A stretch of DNA of 64,000 bases, taken from assembly GCA_009801085.1 (NCBI GenBank), contig VNWV01000002.1, positions 2,790,001 to 2,854,000 of the forward strand, in the 5' to 3' direction. Positions 10,266 through 21,187 of the stretch are shown in pieces. The DNA comes from Lasiodiplodia sp. COLG20. Taxonomy: Eukaryota; Ascomycota; Dothideomycetes; Botryosphaeriales; Botryosphaeriaceae. The notes below the pieces were generated by a model. It saw nothing but the letters and a program-made list of their open reading frames with translations, was not told the origin of the DNA and made no database searches. The position numbers and the translations under genes are program-made. Position 1 is the first letter of the stretch. Each line of letters starts with the position of its first letter.

Positions 10266-11324
10266 TCAAGCTTCATCCTCATCTCTCTTCCTCTTTGGCC
10301 TGCCGCGCTTCTTCTTTTCCGGTTTCTCCTCGATGTACTCTGATACAGGCTCAGGCTCAGACGCGTTTTCCTCCTTCCGTTTCGCGGTCCTTTTCCTTTT
10401 AGGTTTTTCTTTAAAGTGCTCTGATAAAGGTTCAGGCTCGGACACATTGTCCTCCCCCAATTTTGCAGACCTCTTCTTTTTCGACTTTTCTTTCACAGGT
10501 TCTGATACAGGTTCGGACACCGCCTCTTCCAGTTCTGTAGATCTCATCTGCAACGTGGGCAAAGCCTCTGTCTCCTCTTCCAACTCTACATGCGGTAGCG
10601 GCCTCCCTTGCCACGTTAAAGCTATGTCAACCTTGACTTCTCCATCGTCACTCTTATCGTCCACTAGATACCTCAGCGTGACTCCCAACCCTTCCAACCC
10701 CCTCGCTTTCGCGCTTGCATTCCACAAAAACTGTTCCACCCGCCCATCCGGATCCACCTTCAAGAATCCCATCGGCCAGCGACTGCGGCCGAGCGCCTCC
10801 ATAACGCCCTTGGTCGCCTTCTGTGTCGTCGCCAGCAAGCCCAGAAAGTCTTCCTCGCGCCACAGTGCGGGCGCGCCCGTGAAGGCGCCCTCGAGCTCGC
10901 GCACGTTCTTGGGATTGAGGATCTTGTTGCTCGCTTTGCACTGCACAAGCACGCGCAGAGCATGAGCATCAGCGTCCCTCTTTTTCTTCCTTGTATGTCC
11001 GTCGGAGATGGGCAGAGTCCATGTGCCTAGCAGGTCGATCCCGAAGTCTGAGGCGCGGCCGGTGCGGGTGAGGCGGAATCCGAACCGCTTGAGCGTGGCG
11101 GCGACGGTGTATTCGTAGTGCGTGCCGACGTAGACGGTGCGGTCGGGGGCGAGCTCGACGCGCTCCGCGTATGCGAGGAAGGAGGGAAGGTCATGGTGGT
11201 TTTCGGACCCCGGAGCTATGATGGGCTCGTCTGGGGCAGATTTCTTCCTGGAGGCGGCGCGGACGGGTGTGAAGATGGGCCGGAGGAGCGGCGGTTTGAA
11301 AAATCGGAGGAGGAGCGGCCTCAT
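10266..11324 (-). CDS. RRG7: RRG7-like mitochondrial protein with PD-(D/E)XK nuclease fold
   Basis: A single exon of 352 residues. The family (DUF2034, required for respiratory growth 7) is mitochondrial and needed for respiration in yeast, with an undefined biochemical role. The N-terminus is Arg-rich and hydrophobic (MRPLLLRFFKPPLLRPIF), a likely mitochondrial presequence. The core shows the restriction-endonuclease-like motifs: E71 in HYEYTVA, D97 in DFGIDLLG and the QCK motif at 128-130. The last 85 residues are an unusual charged tail with three copies of a roughly 27-residue unit (SEPEPxSE...EKPxxKR) ending in an AT-hook-like KKRGRPKRKR. It lies 242 bases from PMS1 on the same strand and diverges from MED21 across 344 bases. 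Confidence 0.88.
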   Translation of the reverse strand: MRPLLLRFFKPPLLRPIFTPVRAASRKKSAPDEPIIAPGSENHHDLPSFLAYAERVELAPDRTVYVGTHYEYTVAATLKRFGFRLTRTGRASDFGIDLLGTWTLPISDGHTRKKKRDADAHALRVLVQCKASNKILNPKNVRELEGAFTGAPALWREEDFLGLLATTQKATKGVMEALGRSRWPMGFLKVDPDGRVEQFLWNASAKARGLEGLGVTLRYLVDDKSDDGEVKVDIALTWQGRPLPHVELEEETEALPTLQMRSTELEEAVSEPVSEPVKEKSKKKRSAKLGEDNVSEPEPLSEHFKEKPKRKRTAKRKEENASEPEPVSEYIEEKPEKKKRGRPKRKRDEDEA

Positions 11325-11668
11325 CGTGAAGGTTTGTGGGATTTTGAGGACAAGAAAAGCAATGAATCAAGCATAGCTGCTAGGACATGTGTCATTCACA
11401 GCGATTTGAGCGACTTAGAATCGCCAATGGCTCAAAGGATGGTGTAGAGTACGATGACGCAGGTGATGGAAGAAAAGTGCTCGGAGGAGCCGCGGCCAGG
11501 AACAAACGCCGATCTGCCGAGCTGAAGCTTGAGCTTCCCACCGCGCATCCACAATCTACTCCTCCTCAACACCTCACGTCACCGCAACAATTGCTTGCTG
11601 CTAGCCGCTCTCGAAGCTCAGACCGCCCTTTCTCTCCATTCGACATCTAAAAACTCCGCATCGCAACC
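11325..11668. promoter_or_regulatory. Shared divergent promoter region of RRG7 and MED21
   Basis: A 344-bp gap between the start codons of two divergent genes, so it must contain both promoters and both 5' leaders. No clear TATA element was seen. Short frames cross it but look like chance. Confidence 0.55.
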
Positions 11669-12198
11669 ATGTCGGACATCCTCACCCAACTCCAAGACGC
11701 GATCGACGTCGTACGTATTCCCGCATCCCTCCGCAGAACCTAACCGCTCACAACTCCCCCCAGCTCGTCCAGCAAATGTACGCCGGCCTCATGTACACCC
11801 ACACCCGCCACCCTTACGGCGACATCCCCAGCCAGCCCCACGACGCCGACCGCGACATCAACAACCCCTCCGCCTCCACCGGCGGCGCGACCGAAAACGG
11901 GCCCGGCAACAACGGTGCTGCTGCGGGCGACCGCCCTCGCTCCCCGCCGCCGGATCCGAACTTCGCCGTCACGCAGCACGAAATCGCGAGCGACATCATC
12001 ATGAACATGGCGCGCATCAACGCCCTGGCCGACCGTCTGCCTGGCATCGGCTTCAGCGAGCAGGAGCAGTTGGCTCGCTTGGCGGAGCTGGATCGCGAGT
12101 TGCGCGCTGAGCAGGAGAAGCTGGATGAGGCGAAGGAGGAGAAGGATAGGTTGTTGGGCCTGGTGGATGAGCGTATTATGAAGGCGCGGAGGCCGTGA
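11669..12198 (+). CDS. MED21: Mediator complex subunit MED21 (SRB7)
   Basis: Subunit of the Mediator middle module, which bridges activators and RNA polymerase II in the nucleus. Exons 11669-11710 and 11764-12198 give 158 residues; the 53-bp intron lies between MSDILTQLQDAIDV and LVQQMYAGLMYTHTR, a phase-0 junction. The N-terminal block with the conserved DxLTQLQ...QMY pattern and the C-terminal coiled coil (about 105-150, rich in Glu/Lys/Leu) match the family, which dimerises with MED7. A Gly/Asn/Pro-rich loop of about 40 residues between them is variable in fungi. Length is typical of fungal MED21. Confidence 0.93.
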
Positions 12199-12877
12199 GC
12201 GGATTGATTGAGTGAAGAAAATGGATTGGGTCTATGGTCTTTGTGCATTAGCGATAGGCGTTCAGGGTTGACTATGGCTCTGAGGAGGCTTTCGGCGTCA
12301 TTGGGATTTGAAGGGCAGAATGATGGTCTGAGATACCCATTTCTAGAAAGAGGCTGTTAAAAGGCTATAAACTGTTAAAGACATATGTGTTAAACAATAC
12401 TAGCCCTGGGTAAGTGACACGACAAAGAAAAAAAAAAATAGAACGAAAGAGAAGAAGCAGGGATGAAGACGGATGTTATGCTCTGTTCAAGTTAATATTG
12501 CTCTCATGGAAACACGCTTAATCCGTTACTATACACTCTTCTTCGAATAAGAGATGCCATTCAGACGAGAGTCCTGAGTAAGTACCAGCCAAGCAATTCT
12601 ACCTTAGTATTTTCGAGGCTTACATACCCATACAACAACACTTAGGGAGTCTAGATCTCGCCTACCCACTACGCAGCCTCCTGCGACACCGTTCCTTCAA
12701 TTAGTAGAGCCACCAGTATACTTTGTTAACTTCTCCTTCCCACTCGATCCTCCAACTTCACTAATCTGACCTCACCACCCACATTTTTGCATACGGAAGA
12801 GTCGAATTTCAACTTAGATGACTGATACATTATTTGCATTAGGCAGTATATGATACGTTATTAGAAGCCCAGTCCTC
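12199..12877. other. Convergent intergenic region
   Basis: AT-richer 3' flanks of MED21 and the carboxylesterase gene. No coding sequence or repeat was recognised; an A-rich stretch lies near 12427-12440. Confidence 0.5.
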
Positions 12878-14712
12878 TCAATTATACAGACCAAGTTGCC
12901 ACCACCTGCACCTCTCATTCGCCACCTCGTCCTTTGTCACGTTGATGCCGTTCCCCGTCAAACTCACAGCACTCGCCTCCTTTCCATACACCGGGAACTC
13001 TGACAGGCCATCCACAGCGCTCTCGGGGATGCCGTAGGTAGCGAAGCTAGTGATGTAGTCCTGCAGTACGAAAGCGACGGTTTCATTCACGGCACCGGCA
13101 AACGCCAGGCTGCTACCTCCATCAGTTTGGGGGGCGTCCGGGTTGTAGTACGTGTACGGCACGTCCTGGCCGTGGATGCCGGGGGAAACGCCGAAGACGT
13201 AGGCGTGCATGGCGTCAGGGAAAGCGTTACCGAGTGCGAAATTATTGCAGATGAAGGCGAACTCTGACAATGCCAGCGTTGCACGACCGATCAGGTCGCG
13301 GTAGCCGTAGCTGCCGTCGTAAACGGGAGGGTACATCGTTTCGGTGATGTGCGAGATGATGGAGGGCCGGGCATTGGGCATGCTGGCCTGGAGATAGGTG
13401 GTGAACTCGGATTCATTGGTGAGTGGCGGCGTGAAGATGAGACCCTCGTCCGTGTTGTGGCCCGCGAGGAGCCGTACTGACTTGTCAAATTGGCCATGGC
13501 TCAGCAGGTACTTCGGGTCCTGAGGCACGATGTCGCCGTCCACTGCAGGGCCGAAGACGAAAGTGCTGTAGGGCGCAGCACCGACTGTACGGATGTTGGC
13601 GGTAATGAGTTCCTCCGAAGAAAGGTTCCGGGCTTCTGCCAGGCTGGTGACGTTCAACTCTTTGAGATAGTTTTGGAATGACTGCTCCTGCTCGTAAGGG
13701 GAGGCGAGTGGCAGCCAAGCTGGAGACTGCGGAATGGCTTGCTGGAAGAGAGACGGTGCAGAACCACCAAAAGCGGTAATCTGGTGCATGATAGAGCCAC
13801 CACCAGCAGACTCGCCAAACACCGTGACGCGGTTCTTGTCACCGCCGAAGAGGTGTATATTATTCTGAATCCACTCTAGAGCGAAGCGCTGATCGTGCAG
13901 ACCGAGGTTCGCAGTGCTGTCCTCTTGGAACGTAGGCCCCGAGAGCCACCCGAAAGCTCCGAGGCGGTAATTCATGGCAACATAGATAACCCCATCAGAC
14001 GAGTCGGTCTGACTTCTCGCAATCAGCCCAGGTGGATCTCCTGAGGCAATTTTGGAGCCTGTGGTATAGCCACCACCTGCGAATCGAGTCAATATGCTAT
14101 CACCACATACGCTTGAAAGCTAGATTTGCGTATGCTTACCATAGATCCAGACCAAAACCGGGGCGCCATAGCCTTTACCGGCACGCTTGAAAACCTTCTC
14201 GGGCACAATAACATCCAAAAATAAGCAATCCTCGGACTCCGACGGCCCAATCGTTACGTTTGCTGCAACGGTAGGCTCGGTAGTGGAGACATTCGGCAGT
14301 TTGCCGGAGATCAGGTACTGCGGAATGAACTCGGCGGCAATGGCCAACCATGCAGGATTTGCCTGTGGGCAGATCCTGAGCTCTGAGCCATCTTGCACAC
14401 TGGAACGGTTGGTGGCGGGCGAGGTTGGTGGACGGAAGCGCAAGTCACCAACCGGAGGCGCGGCGTATCGGATGTTGGAAAAGTTGTAGTAAGCTCCGGT
14501 TTCCTTAAGCCGTTGTCAGTGAACCTTTTCCACGTGCGGCTTCATTCTCGTCTGGCACTCTAGAGGCGTACGTTGAATTCGGATGCTTGCTGCAACTGGT
14601 AACCCAGATCGACAACGGGGAGAGACGATGAGCTGTTCTGCGCAAAGGCAACGCCTGCGGTCAGTGACAACAGAGTTGCTGTGGCGCCGAATGGCGTCCC
14701 CGTGAAGCGCAT
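12878..14712 (-). CDS. Secreted type-B carboxylesterase / lipase
   Basis: An alpha/beta-hydrolase that cleaves carboxylic esters outside the cell. Three exons (14572-14712, 14140-14503, 12878-14076) give 567 residues, the usual family length. The start MRFTGTPFG opens a signal peptide ending near VAFAQN. The junctions restore the conserved blocks NFSNIRYAAPPVGDLRF, SEDCLFLDVIVP and VLVWIYGGGYTTGS (oxyanion hole). The nucleophile is Ser258 in GESAGGG; the catalytic His is probably in GIHGQDVPYTY. Several N-glycosylation sequons (NSS, NVS, NVT) are present. A TATAAG element lies about 70 bases upstream of the start. The substrate cannot be told from sequence. Confidence 0.92.
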
Positions 14713-15613
14713 GGCTGTGATTGAAGGCTGAGCGGGTGCGGTCGGGCCCTTACCAAGTATGAGTTGAATGGGCTCGATTACTCTTATACAAGTGCCAACA
14801 GTGCCCGGCAAGGCGGCTTGCTCGGACTTAATTACTGGCGGAAGACGGCGGCTTAATTGCCTCGGCCTCCATCATCATTTCCCAATGCAGTAATCGCTGC
14901 GACCTACGCTTGATCCAGCGGGGTTTAGTTACCGAAGTGCGTTGAATGGTCCAATTGCATGGCGGCGGTTGAGTTGATGGTAGCCGAAGGAGCGGAGTGT
15001 GGCTGGGGCTGTCAATGCGGGGACGCAGTCTGTAAGACATCCGTGCGCCTCTCCGATAGTCCAGGCGGCCTGAGATGAATGGACTCGTGCGGTGAGTTTA
15101 GTCCGAGCGGGGGCTCGCTGTTGCCCGTCTGTCAGCTGACTAATAGAGACAATTGCGTCATAGGTCGCCCGCCGGGAGATCGCCGCTAAGACACTCAACA
15201 CCATCATGAGCCCTACTCTTCATCGCGCGCAAGATCAGTCGGACCTGCTTGCGATCGCGATCCTACGCGGTCCGACCCGCCATCGTGCAGCGGAAGGATG
15301 CGATGCCCACACTGCCTTTCACGAGCAACCCGATCCATTTCCATCCGGCCTATCTCTTCATGACTTTCTTTTTTTCGTATTTCTCGCAATCGCGTGCCTT
15401 GTCAACGTTAGATATTTCTGAATCTGCTTAGCTTCAACCACAGAATTCCACCTTCTAGCGCGTTTCTGGCTGACGTCATGGCCAAGTTTGAATTTCGCAA
15501 CAAAGGGCGGCCCCTCCCTTCGAGTGTTGTCGTCCTCAATTCCTTCTGCATCGTCCTTCGGTAGGACGTGAAACACAATCCAATCATCCTGCGACGCATT
15601 GTTCTCGCTGACA
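14713..15613. promoter_or_regulatory. Divergent promoter region, esterase and nitrate-reductase-like gene
   Basis: A 900-bp gap between two divergent start codons. TATAAG (minus strand, 14783-14788) is a plausible TATA element for the esterase. Short frames on both strands show no recognisable protein. Confidence 0.45.
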
Positions 15614-18600
15614 ATGCCACCGATTCCCTGGACAGTCAAGGTGCGCCATCATCCTGGATCCTCTGCCGACGACGTTGCCAAGGAGCCCGACTGGGGAGCA
15701 CGCCAAAAGCGCTACATTGGGTTCAAAGATGGCCAAGACCACAAAGTTGGCATCACTCATCAGGAAGGTGAATACGACGGAGGCCTTGAGATATTTGGGC
15801 CGGACCCTCATGAGTTGAAGAGTCAAGCAATGGATGGGGAACCCATCACTCTTCGCGACGTGATAAGACACTCGGAGGTAAGCAGAGAGCGAAGGTCGAG
15901 GCTATCATGAACAACCTATTATACCTGACAATCGACCCTGTTTCAGATGTACCCCGCTTTCATGTGGAAGCAAGGGGCTGATTCAGCGCAGGACTTCCCA
16001 GAGAATAATATACTGGGGTGGCGACACGTTTTTGAAACGTCTGAAAGCTGTGGAAAAGGTACCGAGGAATTCCCAATCAATGTTGAAGCAAAGCAGATAG
16101 GGGGAAATCCCGGAAAATTCAAACGCAAGCCGGAAACCAACCAGCAAGAGCACGAGTGGAGGAGATCGCGCGGCGAGAATAAGCACAATGCCGCTTACTC
16201 TGGAGCTGAGGACACCGGATACGACTCCGGAATTGAGCAGAGCGGCCCCGCTGGTTTCCAAGATCCCGAGCCCGATATCCTCACTTCAAAGTACACGCCC
16301 CAGGAAATTGCACTTCTCCGCAGTGTCCGACACGAGAGGGAGTATATCTCGCAGCTCCGCGTCGACGACGGGAAAGGCATATCTCCGCATCACGAGCGAG
16401 GTCGCACGCAAATTTTCACCGATGAGCGAGATCAACTTACCCCCGACAATTGGATCCCGCGCTCCTGGCACCTTACTCGCCTGACAGGCAAGCATCCTCT
16501 GAACGCTGAGCCCCGTCTTTCGTCCCTGTTCGACGCTGGCCTCATTACGCCCAACGAGCTGCATTACGTGCGCAATCACGGCCCTGTCCCGCGATTATTA
16601 TGGGAACGCCACATACTTGTGATCCAAGGCGGAAAGCTGACCCTGTCGATGGATGAGCTTAAAAACAGGTACAGCACTATCAACATCCCTGTTATGCTCG
16701 CATCTGCTGGGAATAGACGGAAAGAGCTTAACATGGTCAAGAGAAGCAAAGGCTTCGACTGGGGAGCCGGCGTTGTGGGCTGTGCGTTCTGGAAAGGGCC
16801 ATTGCTCCGGGACGTACTACTGGCTGCCGGTGTGTCCCAATCCACGCCACAGGGCAACACCAGGCGCTTCTGGGTGCATTTCGAGGGCGCAGGTGAACCG
16901 AGCGAGGGCAAGTATGCAACATGCCTTTCGTTGGAATACGCAATGGATCCGAAGAACGACGTCTTGTTGGCAATGGAAATGAACGACGTACCTCTCCCTC
17001 CAGATCAAGGGTATCCCGTACGCTTAATCGTCCCAGGTCATATTGGTGAGCGAAGCGTCAAGTGGCTCGAAAGAATATGGGTTAGTGATCGGGAGAATGA
17101 TTCGTACTATCACGTCTGGGACAACAGGCTCCTGCCAAGTTTTGTGGTGGAGAAGGACGGCGAATTTGCTGATGCATTGTTCCACCTCCGGAGCACGGCT
17201 TGCAACGAGCAGACTCTCAACTCGGTCATTGTCAAACCAGCACATGGAGAGAGTATACCACTTAGTCAGGCTCAGAGAGGTCAAAGCTACCGCATTGCCG
17301 GATACGCTTACGATGGCGGTGGACACGAAGTTCAACGCGTCGAAGTGTCTCTTGACGGCGGAGAGACCTGGCTTTATTGCATCCGTCAATATCCCGACTA
17401 CCCCATCCGGCACGGACACAAGTTCTGGACGTGGCTACATTGGCACGTTGATGTCGAGCTTTCTCACCTGCTTCGAGCGAAGAGTATCACTGTGCGCTGC
17501 TGCAATGTGTTCAAGATCACACAACCACAGAAAGCAGATTGGAATGTCCTGGGCTTAATGAACAACGGTTGGTACGTTCTTCGGACAATTATTACGGACA
17601 GTGAAGATTCAGACGTACCCTCGATACTTTTTCAGCATCCAGTCGAACCCGGGATCGCAAATGGAGGATGGATGAGGCCGAGTATGGAGGACGATCTCAG
17701 ATACGGTGGACGGCAGATTGCCGTGCTACAGAAGCAGTTCACCAGAGAAGAGATAGAAAGGCATGACAAGGACAACGACTGCTGGATCGTTATTGATGGC
17801 AGAGTATACGACGTGACCAGTGTTTTATCCTGGCATCCGGGCGGCAAGGTGGCAATTCTCGGACATGCAGGCAAAGCTCATCAGGAGACAAGTGACGAAT
17901 TCGCAAGCATTCATGATTCCTATGCTTACCGGAAGCTGGAAGGTATGTCAAGCCAAACCGAGCCAAATATGAAGAAGCTCATCTTGTGTGTAGAATGTAT
18001 CCTTGGCAACGTTACGGATAAAGTCTCCAGCCTCATCAAGAAGAATACCACACTCACCGCAGAAGCAAGACCTTATTCTCGGCAAATATACGAGGGAGAT
18101 GACAGCCACCTCACGCTACGTAAAAGCAGATGGGTGCCTATCAGGCTCGTCAACCGGCAAAATAGTGCCAATACCCACGCATACACCTTCGCTTTGCCAG
18201 ACGGCCAACCTGCCCTCGGTCTAGGAACATGTCAGTACCTACAGCTCGGCTTTCACCTACCAGACCGCATGCTCATCCGTTCCTACACCCCCACCCGTCC
18301 CCTTTTGCCAGCCTTCAAGCACAGCGTTCACCACAACGACCAACATACCGCTCGTCCGGCCTCCCCCAGCTCGCCCGTATCCCCACGGTCGACGCGCCCT
18401 CCTTCCATACCCGGCCCATATCTCTCCACAGCTTCCAGCACCACCACTCGCCGCGACAGCCTAAGCTACAGCCTCCGCGACGGCCTAGACGGCACCTTCG
18501 ACATCACCGTCCCAGCCCACTCGCCACCTCCCCCTCGTTCCTCTACTACCACCCAGCCCGGCACCAGTGTCGCGGACCCCTTCCTCGCCCTGTTGGCGCA

Positions 18601-19223
18601 GCTCCCTCTCGGCTCGACCGCCGTGTCCTGCCGCGGGCCCCTCGGCTCCATCGTCTACAACGGCTGCGGCGCCTTCGCCATCGGAGCCGACAACGACTAC
18701 GACGCCGACGGCCGCGAGATTCGAGCACAACCATCGGATCAGCCCTCCTCCTCCTCCTCCTCCTTCTTCTTCTCCCGCATCTCCCTCGTTCTGGCTGGCG
18801 GTCCGGAGGCAGTGGCGAGGGGCTACGCGCTCATCGCGCGCGTGCTGCTGTGTGCGGATCCCACGCCCGTGCACGCCCTCGTCGTGGTTTCGTCGTCGGC
18901 GAGCAGGGGGGAGGAAGAGGCGTTTTTGAAAGAGGAGCTCGAGGCCGCGGTGGAGAGGGGCAAGGGCCAGGTGAGCGTGGTGAGCGTGGCGAGGGAGGCG
19001 GTGGTGGATGGTGATGCTGAGGTGTTCAGGAGGGAGTTGTTTGGGCCGGGGGAGGGGGCCGGGGTGTTTGTGTGTGGAGAGGCGGGTCTGGTGAATGGGT
19101 GGGCGGTGCCGGCTTTGAAGGGTGAGTGCGCTCTTGCAAGTTCTTTTCTGCGTTGATGTGCGATGCTAACGGGGTGGTGTAGATTGGGGGTATGAGGAAG
19201 GAGTGGATATGTTTGGGCTTTGA
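15614..19223 (+). CDS. Nitrate-reductase-like Mo-domain/cytochrome b5/FAD protein with altered active site
   Basis: Three exons (15614-15877, 15947-19121, 19183-19223) give 1159 residues, longer than fungal nitrate reductases (about 870). The domain order matches the eukaryotic enzyme: a Mo-cofactor domain (about 240-600; LHYVRNHGPVPR, SAGNRRKELNMV), a dimerisation domain (RVEVSLDGGETW, MNNGWYVLRT), cytochrome b5 (heme ligands His718 in HPGG and His744), an FAD domain (RSYTPT near 866) and a reductase end WGYEEGVDMFGL. At the position of the Mo-binding Cys (CAGNRRKE in nitrate reductases) it has Ser341 (TCT, 16703-16705). The nucleotide-binding GGxGITP is eroded to GGPEAVARG and CGPP to CGEAG. 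A Ser/Pro-rich insert of about 70 residues interrupts the FAD domain. No nitrite reductase or nitrate transporter lies nearby. Probably a paralogue with a changed or lost reaction. Confidence 0.85.
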
Positions 19224-19529
19224 GTTGGGTTGGGGTTGGGTGGCTGTATTGTGGATAGGGAAGCTTCCGGTTTGCGTTGTTCATCTTTCCTTCTTTTCAG
19301 TTCTTTGCTGCTATTTAGTCGGGTATATGCTGATCGTCAGAAATGAGAGGGAATTCATCAGACTTTGAACCCTTTTACGATAGGTTCGCGTGATTCAATC
19401 GGAACATGAAAACTAATAGCCGTGCTTAGAAGAAAGAATAGACACGATTAATGGCATTCACCTGGCGTCAATTTTAGACACACCCCGGCTATCGTCTTCA
19501 GCGTACCTCAACCACAAAGTCAACACCTC
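19224..19529. other. Convergent intergenic region
   Basis: The 306 bases between the 3' ends of the nitrate-reductase-like gene and the F-box gene. No coding sequence is seen; it presumably contains both terminators. Confidence 0.5.
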
Positions 19530-20297
19530 TCAACGCTCCACCTTTGTAACCTGCACGCCCCTGTGGCCCTCTACCCATTTCGGTATGTCAATCCCATTTT
19601 CACATTCATCACAGGTACAACCCGGTTCATAATACCGCCACAAACCCTCCTCCTTGATCTGCCCCAACAACTCCCACTCAAACACCTCCCCCGCATCCTT
19701 CCCACAGCACCTCCACATATCCCTCCTCACCCTCCCCACCTCCGCCGCCTCCCTGCACCCCGGATCCTCCCTCAAAAAACACTCGCTACACGCCGCCCTC
19801 GTCGGATCGTACCTCCCCCACCTCGCAAACGCATTATGGCACATCTTACACAACCCACTCCCCTTCCAATCCGGCCGCGCCGGCACCCGCACCGCCGTCG
19901 TCCTCGTCACGTGGTTGTTGACCGGCCCCGCCTTGTCCCACCACCCGTTCGCGTTGAAGCCCGCCCAATGCCCTTGACATGAGATGCACGCACGCAGCGC
20001 GCCGCCGAGCGCGCCTTGCTTCTCGACGTCCGTGAAGCAGCGCGCTGGCCGTAGTCGCGCGCATGTCGCGCATGCTAGGCGGTTGCGCCGCGTTGCCCAC
20101 GCGCCTGGCTCGGCGGCGAGGAGGTCGGTGTGGTGTGCGCGTGGAGTGGGGATGAGGCGCAGGAAGAGCTTGCATGTGGCGCGGAGGAAGGCTGTGTCGG
20201 GGAAGGCGAGGTGGGTGATTACGCGGAGGTGCAGCTCGGTGGGGAGGCGGAAGAGAGGCGGTGGTTTTTGTTGTGATTGTTTTCGTGGAGAGGCCAT
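19530..20297 (-). CDS. F-box protein with Cys-rich tail
   Basis: A single exon of 255 residues from MASPRKQSQ; a further ATG 48 bases upstream is less likely because the F-box follows closely. The F-box is seen at about 17-48 (LPTELHLRVITHLAFPDTAF). F-box proteins bind Skp1 and choose substrates for SCF ubiquitin ligases. The rest has paired cysteines (CATCARLRP, CISCQGH, CKMCHNAF, CSECF, CTCDEC) and is Trp-rich, a layout common in expanded families of fungal F-box proteins of unknown target. Codons are GC-rich, and the opposite strand is open by composition only. Confidence 0.8.
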   Translation of the reverse strand: MASPRKQSQQKPPPLFRLPTELHLRVITHLAFPDTAFLRATCKLFLRLIPTPRAHHTDLLAAEPGAWATRRNRLACATCARLRPARCFTDVEKQGALGGALRACISCQGHWAGFNANGWWDKAGPVNNHVTRTTAVRVPARPDWKGSGLCKMCHNAFARWGRYDPTRAACSECFLREDPGCREAAEVGRVRRDMWRCCGKDAGEVFEWELLGQIKEEGLWRYYEPGCTCDECENGIDIPKWVEGHRGVQVTKVER

Positions 20298-21187
20298 GTT
20301 TGATGTATGGTTGAGAGGGGGTTGATGGTGGAGTTGACCCAGCACCGGATGGGCTAGTGGCGAGCTTGAAATTCTAGGGGTTGCGGGAGCTTCTTGTGTG
20401 TCACGACATGGTGCTGCGCCACTTCAACGGTGACCGTTAATAGTGATTGTGGTGTCGCGGTGATACAGTTACACCGCCAGTCGATCCTTGGTTGGGGGCC
20501 ATTCTCGAAAGTTGAACTTGGAGACAACTGGTGATCATTCCACTGGGTGCCGCAAACACTGATTCCATGTTGATGTCTTTGATCCTTCGATAGAATAAAT
20601 CTTCAGAGCGTAGCCAAATCTCTTAGTCACCATTACGAAATTGTTGGATTTAGTGGATAAGTCGTTCAATGTATGAATAAGGGGGAGAGTCTTGATGTGG
20701 GTCTGTTTCTAAAGAAGATCCTTCGATTTCGATTCTTGTCGCATCAGCAACTGTAGTGGAGAAGCCCATGAGAGTCAACTCATTTTACTACCTACTTCGA
20801 GAAGAGTGGGTCAGTGGCGGGAAAATTCAGCTCTGTGTACTACCAATAAAAGTATGCAGCAGGAATAGCCAAAAATGGTATAGGTATCAGCATAGCTGCA
20901 GGGATCGATCTGCAGAGTTGTTACCACGCCTGCAAAGCGGCTGCTTCTGGCTGGGTCCGCACACCCGCTTGGGAACTGCACGGCGCTCGGTGAGCAAGGC
21001 TGAGGCTGGATCGCTGATTGCTCCCCATCCCAACAGCCAGTCAGCGAACCTATAAAGAGAAGCGGCTGCACATTGTCTGCTGCGTCCGAGGCTGACTTCT
21101 CCCACCACCGACACCACCCCTCCCCCCAAGGAAAAAGAAAGCAGAATTTTCGCACCAGAAGTGATACAGTCCGCGATTGGTCAAAAG
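20298..21187. promoter_or_regulatory. Divergent upstream region of F-box and CorA-like genes
   Basis: No gene is seen. TATAAA at 21051-21056 lies 132 bases before the CorA-like start and is the likely core promoter element, followed by a C/T-rich stretch at about 21095-21130 typical of fungal transcription starts. Confidence 0.45.
21051..21056 (+). promoter_or_regulatory. TATA box of CorA-like gene
   Basis: TATAAA 132 bases upstream of the ATG. Confidence 0.4.

Noticed and set aside
18229..19014. 261-codon plus-strand frame inside the nitrate-reductase-like gene
   Set aside because: Arg/His/Leu-rich shifted frame of the FAD domain; the main frame carries the conserved motifs.
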